Part shown: piece by piece, positions 28,191 through 36,216 of the stretch
How positions within the stretch are numbered: the first letter of the stretch is position 1
Layout: each line of letters begins with the position of its first letter
Assembly: GCA_005777805.1 (NCBI GenBank)
Contig: SXLG01000086.1
Location: 1 to 55,449, forward strand
DNA from: Pseudomonadota bacterium
GTDB lineage: Bacteria; Desulfobacterota; Binatia; UBA12015
Direction of reading: 5' to 3'
Length of the DNA stretch: 55,449 nt
Notes under the pieces: generated by a model
The model's database searches: none
Told to the model about the DNA's origin: nothing
What the model saw: the letters and a program-made list of their open reading frames with translations, nothing else
Made by a program: the position numbers and the translations under genes

Positions 28191-28940
28191 TCATTCCGCG
28201 AGGGTCGAGAGCTGGTACGAATTCTTCAACTCGTCCTGCGTGACCTGGGCCACGCCATCGACAGCGACGACATCGACCCGTTCGGTGGGAACGGCCTCGC
28301 GGTAGACCCAACCATCCGGGAGATCGAGCCGCGAGCCGAGGGTGGGCAGGTCGGCGAACGTCAGCGGTGCGATCTCCTGGCTGAACGACTGCATGACGAA
28401 GATCCGGCCTTGCGGATCGATCAACTGGTAGAGCGGCTTGCCCCCATCGTAGATCCAGACCGTGTTGCGCGTGACGGGCCCGACTTCGTAGGGGGAGCTG
28501 CCGGAAACGAACGCGGGCAGGTCGCGCGTCGCGATGTTGAGCACCCCCGCGAGCCGCATCTCCACGCCGTCTAGATTCTTGACGGTTGGATCGAGCAGCT
28601 CCGTGTTGCCCGAGAATTCGTCCATCATCCAGACCCTGGGGCCGTTCAATTCCACCAGGTCCACGCCGGTCTCGCTCTGGATCTGCGCGGCGCTCACGTC
28701 GGTCCAGGCGTCGGCGGGGCAATCGTTGATCCCGTAGGTGTTGTAGACCTCGAGCGCCGTCATTTGTCCCTCGATCGTGCCGAGCAGGATCTCGCAGTAA
28801 CGGTCGCCGCGGACCTCCGTGGTATTCGTCGTGGAGGTGACGGAGCCGCAGGCCGTCCACGCCAGAGCGATGAGCAGGGCCGCCGATTCGGCGAGACCTT
28901 TGGGCCGTCGCCCGGCTCGAGAAGGTCGCCCGCCCGCCAT
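28191..28940 (-). CDS. Putative lipoprotein or exported protein, uncharacterised
   Basis: This protein of about 249 residues from the ATG at 28940 has a hydrophobic segment ending in ALAWTACGS, which looks like a lipoprotein signal with a non-canonical lipobox, then a Ser/Thr linker. The mature part contains DRYCEILLGTIEGQ, VYNTYGINDCPADAW, NGPRVWMMDEF, GNTVWIYDGGKPL-like (RNTVWIYDGG) and GRIFVMQSFSQEI. I recall this pattern from unannotated exported proteins in other phyla but not a function. The two cysteines of the mature part may pair. No ribosome site is clear, and the frame is open further upstream. Confidence 0.6.
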   Translation of the reverse strand: MAGGRPSRAGRRPKGLAESAALLIALAWTACGSVTSTTNTTEVRGDRYCEILLGTIEGQMTALEVYNTYGINDCPADAWTDVSAAQIQSETGVDLVELNGPRVWMMDEFSGNTELLDPTVKNLDGVEMRLAGVLNIATRDLPAFVSGSSPYEVGPVTRNTVWIYDGGKPLYQLIDPQGRIFVMQSFSQEIAPLTFADLPTLGSRLDLPDGWVYREAVPTERVDVVAVDGVAQVTQDELKNSYQLSTLAE

Positions 28941-29221
28941 GGGTCCAACGCCGGCCGGCCCGGGAGATCTCCCCCGGAGCGGAGGGGGCCGCACGGCCAG
29001 AGGCGCCGCTGCCGCAGGGTGCGTGATGGATGCTGAAGGGCGTACAGTGTCGATCATTCGGTGCTTCCTTTCGACGGACCAGGACCTGCCCCAATTGCGC
29101 TACATCTGGGCCATCGGATGCTACGTCGCTCGCGAGTTCCGGCCGCCCGGCAGCCGGTTGCGCCACGGGCCGAAGGCCCTGGGGGCGCCGAGAAGCCTCC
29201 GCGCGCCGGTGGTCCCTCGCT

Positions 29222-31792
29222 CTACAGCAGCCAGTGCGCGGTCTCGCAGGGCTCGTAGACGCAGGTGAACCCGGTATGGACGGAGCGGCGCAGGTGATGG
29301 GCCAGCTCGGGGCAATGGGCCGCGATCTGGTCGATGCCACGGCGGAGACGCAGGCTCACTGCCTTGCGCGCGCGGTCGGCGCTGTTGCCTGCGCCCCCGG
29401 CGAGCCGTCGGTTCGCTGCGATTTCGGCGTCGATCTGCGCGACCTCGCGGTCGAGCCCCTTCACCGCCCTCAGGTCGTGCGCGCTCTCGGCCTGCACGCG
29501 CTCCTCGCGACACGCGATGAGGCGCCTCCGGTATTGCTCGTAGGCGATGCGGTCGAGGCCCAGCGCCGCCGCCGCGTCCGCTTGCCCTCGGGTGGTAATA
29601 TCCTTGACGGATATCGCGGTCGAGCCGGCAGCCGGGGCGGTGCCCGCGAGCAGCGTGACGGGGATTGGGCGACCGGGCTGCGTCACCAGCAGATGCAGGT
29701 CGTAGAGGGCCTTGAACGGAGGGAGCAAAAATTCGCCGTGTTGATCGGAGACCAGCCACCGGCTGCCGGTCCGGCGGAGCGTCCAGGTGGGGGGCAGCTC
29801 TGCGATGGTCTCGCGCAGGCCGGGCGGGGGAGTGGCCGCAAGATCGGAGGGCAGCGCGTCGCGCAACCGATCCGCCTCGATGATCAGGGCCCGTGCTTTC
29901 TCCCGGCTCTGCGGTCCAGCGCGGCGAGACCGCATCGCCGCTTCCGCCTCGGTCACTTCGATCAGCAGGACGCTCGATTGCAGGTGCCGGGCGGATTCGC
30001 GAGCGCGGGCGAAGAAGGCCTTGGCTTCGCCGGGGCGTTCGAGGAGATCGGCGAGGAGGGCGAGAACGAGCGAGATCGGCCCCTCGCAGACCGCGCCGGA
30101 CCCGCCGACGACGCATTCGTCCGCAAAGGGCCCGAGGCGCGGGTAGAGGCGTTCTGCCATCACGCGGTCGCCCAGTAAACAGACCGCTCGCGCCAGGCGC
30201 GCGAGACTGCTGCCGCCGCAGATCTGGTGGTCGAACGCATCGAGATCGCCCGGGGTGAAGCCGCGCACGAGTCGTGCTGCCGCGGCAAGGTTCCCGGTTT
30301 CCGCCTCGAGTCGCGCCCAGAGGGCCCGAATCGCGGGTATGGTCGTCCAGTCCGCCCAGATTTCGCGCTTGGCCGCGACATAGCCAGGAAGTGTGCCGCG
30401 CAGCCGGTGCACTGCGCACTGAACTTCGCCGCGCACCAACCGGCCGAGGGGGCGGAGCGCGTCCCTGCCACAGTTCCAGGATTCGTCGGCAAGCCCCAAG
30501 GCCTCCGTTGCCCGCCCATCGAGCAGAGCGCCTGCCCCAGCGAGACAGGGCACGAGCCAGCGAATATGCGGCGCGCCCGCCCGAGCGATCTTGCGGCAGG
30601 TGACCACGGCGCGGTTGAATGCTTCGCGGTCGCCTGCCTGGAGAGCGGTCAAGGCATGGAGATGGAGAGCGACAGCGCGCAGGCCGACATCCGGCGATGC
30701 GGCGGTCTGGGCGACGAGTCGTGCGGTGAGCGTTTGTCGTCGAGCGACCGGGAGCGAACTGGCCGTCGTGACCAGGTGCGCGAGCAGGCATTCGTCGATC
30801 GCCAGCGGATCTCCCGAGCGTTCGGCCAGCCGGATCAGCTCGTCGCGTTGCATCTCGCCTCGGGGGCTGTGCGGCAAGAGTTTCGGCCAGGGATCGAGCG
30901 AGCGGTAGAGTGCGCGCCGTGCGAGCAGGCGCGCGCGCAGCGCGCTCTCGTCGCGCGGCAGGGCCAGTTCGGCCTGATCGAGGATCTCGGCACGGACGGC
31001 GACCGATCCGACGACGGCACACCCGAGCGGCGTCAGTGCCAGGGCGGCCCGGCCCACGCGCTGCGCATCGCCCGCCCGACGCGCGAATTCGAGCGCCTCC
31101 TCGCGCAGACTGCCGGCGCCAGGAGGGCCTCTCCAGCGCTCGTGGTAGTCCGCGAGCTGCAGCAGGAGATCGCAGTGCCAGCCGGCGGTGTTGCCGAGTT
31201 CGCCGGCGTGCCGATCGACGAGCCCGAGTGCCGTCTCGAGTAGCTCCGTCGCGCGTTCCCAGGCGAACCCTTCGGAGGCGACCCGTGCCGCGCGGCCGAG
31301 CCATTCGAGAGCGCGCTCGACGAAGCCGGCGTCGGCGGCCCGCAGGTAGTGCTCGGCGACGGCTTCGGCGACGGCGTCGCGCGCGTGGCGGTGCGTGAGG
31401 GCGAGGCTGTTACCGGCTGCGCCGTGCAGTCGGGCGAGCTCGGTGCTCGGTACCGCAGTCAGGAGAGCTTCACGAAGCCTGTCGCTGGTGATCTGGGCCG
31501 ACCCATCGGGCAGGAGGCTGATGAGGCCGAGGACTTCGAGGCGCGAGAGTCTCCGCGCACTGTCGCGGGCCGGGGGCTCGCCGCTGCAGGTCTGCGCCGC
31601 GGCGAGTGTGCGCGGGCTCGCGAATCCGTTGAGCACGGAAATCAGGACCAGCAGGCGACGTTCGGTGAGGTCGAGGTGTGCCAGGCGCTTGGCAACCTGA
31701 CTCCGGACGAGAAGCAGAGTCTCGCGATTCGGCGGGATCCGTTCCACCCCTCGGCGTGATGACCGTTCAGGAAGAGTCACGACCACGGTCAA
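29222..31792 (-). CDS. Helical-repeat regulator-like protein lacking its N-terminal ATPase domain
   Basis: The sequence (about 856 residues) matches the part of large AAA/STAND-type regulatory ATPases after the P-loop domain. It starts with a winged-helix-like segment (LAHLDLTERRLLVLIS), continues with long TPR-like helical repeats, and ends with a domain typical of these proteins (ALGLDRIAYEQYRRRL; RGIDQIAAHCPELAHHL; TGFTCVYEP). No Walker A or B motif is present, and the sequence upstream is non-coding repeat, so the ATPase half appears lost. Possible starts are TTG 31792, GTG 31786 and GTG 31780. It may be a pseudogene, though the remaining frame is intact over 2.5 kb, which suggests it is still used. 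Confidence 0.6.
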   Translation of the reverse strand: MTVVVTLPERSSRRGVERIPPNRETLLLVRSQVAKRLAHLDLTERRLLVLISVLNGFASPRTLAAAQTCSGEPPARDSARRLSRLEVLGLISLLPDGSAQITSDRLREALLTAVPSTELARLHGAAGNSLALTHRHARDAVAEAVAEHYLRAADAGFVERALEWLGRAARVASEGFAWERATELLETALGLVDRHAGELGNTAGWHCDLLLQLADYHERWRGPPGAGSLREEALEFARRAGDAQRVGRAALALTPLGCAVVGSVAVRAEILDQAELALPRDESALRARLLARRALYRSLDPWPKLLPHSPRGEMQRDELIRLAERSGDPLAIDECLLAHLVTTASSLPVARRQTLTARLVAQTAASPDVGLRAVALHLHALTALQAGDREAFNRAVVTCRKIARAGAPHIRWLVPCLAGAGALLDGRATEALGLADESWNCGRDALRPLGRLVRGEVQCAVHRLRGTLPGYVAAKREIWADWTTIPAIRALWARLEAETGNLAAAARLVRGFTPGDLDAFDHQICGGSSLARLARAVCLLGDRVMAERLYPRLGPFADECVVGGSGAVCEGPISLVLALLADLLERPGEAKAFFARARESARHLQSSVLLIEVTEAEAAMRSRRAGPQSREKARALIIEADRLRDALPSDLAATPPPGLRETIAELPPTWTLRRTGSRWLVSDQHGEFLLPPFKALYDLHLLVTQPGRPIPVTLLAGTAPAAGSTAISVKDITTRGQADAAAALGLDRIAYEQYRRRLIACREERVQAESAHDLRAVKGLDREVAQIDAEIAANRRLAGGAGNSADRARKAVSLRLRRGIDQIAAHCPELAHHLRRSVHTGFTCVYEPCETAHWLL

Positions 31793-31849
31793 TACTTCAA
31801 CTCTGGCGGCGTGACAACGGATTTGGTGTGCCCCATGGCAAGTCAGGGC

Positions 31850-32100
31850 GGCAGACCCTTGGTCGGGCGAGGGCCCGGACCGGGGTTGGTGCTGGCGCGA
31901 CAGACATTGGGCGGGTCGTGATTCCTCAGGGCAAAGGCGACGGCGCGCGGACTGGCGCTGCCACGGGCGCGGCAGAGCCTTGGTCGGGCGAGGGCTCCGA
32001 CCGGGCGGGTGGGGGCGCCGCAAAGGGCGCGGTCGGCGGTTCGAGGAGGGTTGCTGAGGCAGCCAAAGTCAGGGCAGGAATTGGTCGGGTGGACGAGGGC
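31850..32100. repeat. Four copies of a GGCAGA...TTGGTCGGG repeat
   Basis: CCTTGGTCGGGCGAGGGC occurs in blocks starting at 31850 and 31971, which match over ~25 bases with one mismatch. Diverged copies start at 31899 (CAGACATTGGGCGGGTCGTG) and 32073 (GGCAGGAATTGGTCGGG). Spacings are 49, 72 and 102 bp. The whole 31793-32225 spacer between two divergent genes holds no other feature that I can support. Confidence 0.7.
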
Positions 32101-32225
32101 CGCCGCGGGGGTGCGGCAGAGGTCGTGTAGCATCAACAGTCCCAGATGTAGCGCTACTTGGATTTGGAGGGGACCCCTGTCGTGCCATGTGCTTGAACAG
32201 TTCGCTGTGGCGGGGCAAGCCTGCC

Positions 32226-32724
32226 ATGACCTTTGAAATCGCCACTGGCCTGCTCTCGGCTGGGTTGATCTTCGCTGCACTGCTCGCTCTCGGGATGCCC
32301 GGCTCTGCGCGTCCGGTGCCGAACATCTTGCTCGTCATCATGGGCGATGCTGGAATTGACCAGGTCAAGGCCCTCGGCTACGGCGGTGCGACCGCCCCCG
32401 CCGTGCCTGACATTGACGTGATCGCCCGTGGCGAGGTTCGGTTCCACAACGCCTGGTCAATGCCGCCTGCACGACCCTCACGGGGTGATCTTTGACGGCC
32501 GCTTCCTCTGCCGCACCAATGTGCTGGATGCGCTTGGGCCGAACGACCTGGCCAGCTCGATGGTCTCGCCCTGGGAGATGACGGTGCCGAAGAACCTGTC
32601 GCAGCGAGCCTATGGGAGTGCTCTCTTCGGCAAGCTCCACCTCACGTTGCAGGGCCCCGATCCCGTGCCGCGCGGCGTGATGACCCCGACGAGCGAGGCA
32701 TCGGGGTTGGCGCTGTCGCGCTGA
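32226..32724 (+). pseudogene. Frameshifted N-terminal remnant of an arylsulfatase-like gene
   Basis: From ATG 32226 the first frame has a signal-like segment (LLSAGLIFAALLALG) and sulfatase motifs: PNILLVIMGDAGIDQ, where the second metal Asp of MDD reads Gly, and ALGYGGATAPAVPDID. The nucleophile region reads PPARPSRG, so the CxPSR cysteine is gone. Homology then continues in another frame (FLCRTNVLDALGPNDL, SMVSPWEMTVPK, ALFGKLHLTLQG), showing a frameshift near 32480. It stops at ~155 codons of an expected ~500. It cannot make an active enzyme. Confidence 0.75.
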
Positions 32725-32736
32725 CCCGCCCGTACG

Positions 32737-33138
32737 TCAGAGGAGCTTGACCAGGGCGGAGACGACTCCGATGCCGGCGAGGAGGCGGACCGTCGTCCGG
32801 CGCTCGAGGTCGGCGAGGCGCCCTTCGAAGCGCGCGGTCATCTCCCCGAGGCGCGCATCGAGGCGCTGATCCTGCGCGGCCAGACGGATCTCGAGGCGTT
32901 TCTCGAACTCGTTCAAGCGTGTGTCGAGGTGCCGCTCGATCTGCTCGAAGCGAGCGTCGACCCGCTCGAAGCGGGCGTCGACCCGCATCTCAAATTCCCG
33001 CAGATCCTGCTTCGTGGTGAGCGAATCGGTCATGGCGATCGCGAGCGCTCGTGCCTGTCCCTCGGCTTGCTCCTCGCTGAAGCCAGCCTCGCGCAGCCGT
33101 CGCGCGTACGCAAGTGTGTCGAGTGCGATCGCTATCAA
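32737..33138 (-). CDS. Coiled-coil protein with C-terminal membrane anchor (DUF1640/CCDC90-like)
   Basis: This protein of about 133 residues opens with a helix (AYARRLREAGFSEEQAEGQARAL) typical of DUF1640/CCDC90-like proteins. A long charged coiled coil follows with near-repeats of VDARFERVDARFEQ, and the C-terminus is hydrophobic (LLAGIGVVSALVKLL), presumably a membrane anchor. The start is uncertain: TTG 33138 is in frame, but the GGGAGG upstream is only two bases away, and the frame is open further. Such proteins are often found near toxin-antitoxin or mobile regions, but neither is visible here. Function unknown. Confidence 0.6.
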   Translation of the reverse strand: MIAIALDTLAYARRLREAGFSEEQAEGQARALAIAMTDSLTTKQDLREFEMRVDARFERVDARFEQIERHLDTRLNEFEKRLEIRLAAQDQRLDARLGEMTARFEGRLADLERRTTVRLLAGIGVVSALVKLL

Positions 33139-33322
33139 ATCCTCCCGGTTCGCATGTCGCGGCGCGGTCTGCCCTGCATCGGCGCGAAGTCTTGCGTGGC
33201 TGCGTGCCCGGCTCAATGTCAGCGGAACAATATTCGACCGCGCGCTCGGGCCTTTCCGCAGGACCGACCCGCGGCAGGCTGCCCGGCGCGGTGCCACCCG
33301 CCATCCCGAGAGCGCGTGTTGC

Positions 33323-34057
33323 TCAGTCGGGTGAGAGAGCGGCGCGCACGGGCACGTCGAGATAGGTTTCGGGCCAGGGCTCGTCGCGCAGCGTGTAGTG
33401 CCACCACTCCTTGTCGAAGTTGACGAAGCCGCGGGCGCGCATCGACTCGACCAGGAGCGCGCGATTCGCCCGCTGCTCGGACGAGAGGCCCTGCGCTGCG
33501 GTGTGGGCGCGCGGATCGAAGAAGTCGAACGCGGTGCCCATGTCGAGGAGATCGGAGTGGCCGTCCGCGGCGCGGCGAACGAGGCCCACGTCCACCGTGC
33601 TCGCCCGACTATGGCCCGAGCGCTCGGCGATGTAGCCCTCGGGCACGAGTGCTGATTTTGCGATGTTCGGGTACCAGCGTTGGCGTCCCGTACGGTCAGG
33701 GTCGGCCGCCCAGCGCATGAAGGCGGACACGGCGCGTTGCGGGCGATAGCAATCCCACACGACAAGGCCGAGTTCGCGCGCCCCGAGGTCGCGCTGCACG
33801 GCGGCGAGTGCTTCGGCCGCAGGCGGGCTGAGCCAGCACTCCGGCGCGTCGTAGCCCGGCACGGCCGCGCCGGTGAAGTTGTCCGGGCCGGCGTAGCGCA
33901 TGTCGAACACCATTCCCGGCGCCAGTGTGCGCACGGCGATCAGGTCGGCGGCCGGGGTTGGGACGGGGGCGTGCCGGGGCGCGCAGCCGAGGCCAGCGGC
34001 GATGGCGCAAGCCAGCAGGCCCGGCAGCAGGCCGACGCGGAACATTCGCCCAGCCAT
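33323..34057 (-). CDS. D-alanyl-D-alanine dipeptidase (VanX/DdpX-like, peptidase M15D)
   Basis: This 244-residue exported zinc dipeptidase carries the VanX-family motifs VVWDCYRPQRAV (transition-state Arg), SGHSRASTVDVGL (zinc His and Asp) and DKEWWHYTL (catalytic Glu and third zinc His). A hydrophobic N-terminus ending AAGLGCAP suggests a lipoprotein, with an imperfect lipobox. The enzyme would cleave D-Ala-D-Ala in the periplasm, which points to peptidoglycan turnover or D-amino acid scavenging. The divergent neighbour at 34432 is a D-aminoacylase, which fits the same theme. No van regulators or ligase are near, so vancomycin resistance is not implied. Confidence 0.85.
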   Translation of the reverse strand: MAGRMFRVGLLPGLLACAIAAGLGCAPRHAPVPTPAADLIAVRTLAPGMVFDMRYAGPDNFTGAAVPGYDAPECWLSPPAAEALAAVQRDLGARELGLVVWDCYRPQRAVSAFMRWAADPDRTGRQRWYPNIAKSALVPEGYIAERSGHSRASTVDVGLVRRAADGHSDLLDMGTAFDFFDPRAHTAAQGLSSEQRANRALLVESMRARGFVNFDKEWWHYTLRDEPWPETYLDVPVRAALSPD

Positions 34058-34235
34058 GGCAGCGGTCCGCTCGGCCCGATCGGCGCTGCACGGCGGCCTG
34101 CGTGAACGGGCACGCCTTGGCGCCGGCCGAGCCGCACGCGCGCGAGGCCACGAGCCCGCAAGCAGGGAGAGTGTTCTCGACCTCGTGCGGCAGATGGGAC
34201 CGGGCATGGAGCGTGCAGTGTAGCAGGGGTGGCCC

Positions 34236-34372
34236 GTGGCCAACGAACCGAACATGCCGCGCGCCAGGAGTTGGTGGGCGCGCTGCCCGTGAGTCCTGGG
34301 GTGGGCCGCGACCAGCGAACCGAATGCACGCGTAAGGCGCGCTGCCCGAGCGTTCCGTGGCCGACGAACCGA
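34236..34372. repeat. Three degenerate copies of a CGAACCGA-containing repeat
   Basis: GTGGCCAACGAACCGA (34236), CGCGACCAGCGAACCGA (34307) and GTGGCCGACGAACCGA (34357) are three forms of one block, spaced about 70 and 49 bp. GGCGCGCTGCCCG also repeats at 34277 and 34336. They fill much of the 34058-34431 divergent spacer, where no gene was found. Confidence 0.6.
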
Positions 34373-34431
34373 GCGCAGGTGTCGCACCCCCCCGTATCTC
34401 TCGCCCGGCGCGCCTGTTATGCGAGCTGCCC

Positions 34432-36135
34432 ATGCACGATCTGGTGGTGCGAGGCGGGTCCATCATCGACGGCACGGGCCAGGCGCGCTTCACCGGCGAC
34501 CTCGCCATCGACGGCGGGAAACTCACGCAGGTCGGCGGCCGTGCCGGCCCCGCACGGCGTGAGATTGACGCGGCGGGAGCGCTGGTCACGCCGGGCTGGG
34601 TCGACGTGCACACCCACTACGACGGCCAGGCCACTTGGGATCCGGTGCTTGCGCCGTCGAGCTGGCACGGCGTGACGACGCTGGTCATGGGCAATTGTGG
34701 CGTGGGCTTCGCGCCGGTGCGGCCCGACCAGAGAGACTTCCTGATCGAACTCATGGAGGGAGTCGAGGATATTCCCGGCACGGCATTGAGCGAAGGCATC
34801 GACTGGCAGTGGGAGTCCTTCCCGGAATACCTCGACGTGCTCGAACGCATGCCGCGCACGGTGGACATCGCCGCGATGGTTCCGCACTGCGCGCTGCGCG
34901 CCTACGTGCTGGGCGAGCGAGCCCACGACAACGAGATCCCTGATGCCGCGGTCGAGGAGATGGCGCGCCTCACCGAGGAGGCGCTTGCCGCGGGCGCGGT
35001 CGGCTTCTCGACCTCGCGCACGATTCTGCACCGTTCGCGGCACGGCCTCGTGCCGGGCACGGCGTCGAGCGCTGGCGAGATGCTCGGGATCGGCCGGGCG
35101 CTCGGGCGCGTGCCGGGGCCGCGCATGTTCGAGATGATCACCGACTCGCTCGGCCGTGAGCCCGATCTCTCGTGGATGCGAAAGCTGGCGCGGGAGAGCG
35201 GCTGCACCATCACGTTCGCGATCGCGCAGCAGCCCCATGATCCACTCGCCTACCGCAGGTCGCTGGCCACCGCGGCCGAGCTGACCGCCCTCGGCGAGCG
35301 CATCGTGCCGCAGGTAGCGTGCCGGCCGACGGGGATGCTCTTCGGCTTGCAGAGCACGAGTCACCCCTTTGTTGCGCACCCGTCCTACCAGGAGATCGCG
35401 TCCCTGACTCTTCCCGAGCGCGTGGCGCGGCTCTCTGAGCCGACACTTCGAGCGCGACTGCTGGCCGAGGAGACGCGCCTCGTGAACCCGGTATCGCGCG
35501 CTCTCTTGTCGAACTTCGCCCAGATGTACCCGCTGGGCGATCCGCCGGTCTACGAGCCCGAGCCCGAGACGAGTATTGCCGCGCAAGCCCGTCGCAGTGG
35601 GCGCCGACCGGAAGAAATTGCGCTCGACCATCTTCTCGAGAACGAGGGCCGCGCCTTTCTCTTTGCGCCGTTGCTCAACTACGTCGACGGCAACCTCGAT
35701 GCCGTGGGCGAGATGATGACGCACCCGGCCACTGTGCTCGGGCTCTCGGATGGGGGCGCGCATTGTGGCTTGATCTGTGATGCCGGGATGCCGACCTGGA
35801 TGCTGGCCTGGTGGGGACGCGACCGCGAGCGCGGCGCACGCATCGACGTCGAGACGCTGGTGCGCCTCCAAACGAGCCGCACGGCCGAGGTCTTCGGCTT
35901 CGCGGACCGGGGCCGGCTCGTGCCGGGCCTGCGGGCCGACCTCAACGTGATCGATTTCGCGGAACTGGGCGTCGCGGCCCCCGAGATGATCTTCGACCTG
36001 CCCGCCTCGGGCCGTCGTCTCGTGCAGCGCGCCCACGGCTACCGCGCGACCGTGGTCGCGGGCGAAGTCAGTTTCGAGGACGGCGAGCCGACCGGCGCCC
36101 GCCCCGGCCGACTGGTCCGCGCCGGCACGGCCTGA
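34432..36135 (+). CDS. N-acyl-D-amino-acid deacylase (D-aminoacylase) family amidohydrolase
   Basis: This 567-residue metal-dependent amidohydrolase shows the opening [16 protein letters not shown], the metal site [28 protein letters not shown], and [19 protein letters not shown] with the catalytic Asp-x-x-x-His region. These match the D-aminoacylase branch. The enzyme would release D-amino acids from N-acyl derivatives, or cleave a related amide; exact substrate is not determinable. ATG 34432 begins at the conserved N-terminus, though no strong ribosome site is seen. It is followed after 81 bases by the GH3 gene on the same strand. Confidence 0.85.
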   Translation: MHDLVVRGGSIIDGTGQARFTGDLAIDGGKLTQVGGRAGPARREIDAAGALVTPGWVDVHTHYDGQATWDPVLAPSSWHGVTTLVMGNCGVGFAPVRPDQRDFLIELMEGVEDIPGTALSEGIDWQWESFPEYLDVLERMPRTVDIAAMVPHCALRAYVLGERAHDNEIPDAAVEEMARLTEEALAAGAVGFSTSRTILHRSRHGLVPGTASSAGEMLGIGRALGRVPGPRMFEMITDSLGREPDLSWMRKLARESGCTITFAIAQQPHDPLAYRRSLATAAELTALGERIVPQVACRPTGMLFGLQSTSHPFVAHPSYQEIASLTLPERVARLSEPTLRARLLAEETRLVNPVSRALLSNFAQMYPLGDPPVYEPEPETSIAAQARRSGRRPEEIALDHLLENEGRAFLFAPLLNYVDGNLDAVGEMMTHPATVLGLSDGGAHCGLICDAGMPTWMLAWWGRDRERGARIDVETLVRLQTSRTAEVFGFADRGRLVPGLRADLNVIDFAELGVAAPEMIFDLPASGRRLVQRAHGYRATVVAGEVSFEDGEPTGARPGRLVRAGTA

Positions 36136-36216
36136 GCGGCTCGTCCGAGTCGATTCCTGCGCGGTCCCGATATCGTAACTTGCAAGACTGCACCGACTCG
36201 ACCAACGTGCCTGCCC

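Noticed and set aside
32737..33138. Phage or toxin-antitoxin context for the coiled-coil gene
   Set aside because: No integrase, toxin fold or partner gene is seen; the neighbours are a sulfatase remnant and a dipeptidase.
33323..34057. Vancomycin-resistance locus because of the VanX-like protein
   Set aside because: No VanH, VanA-type ligase or VanRS regulators are near. A DdpX-like scavenging enzyme next to a D-aminoacylase is more likely.
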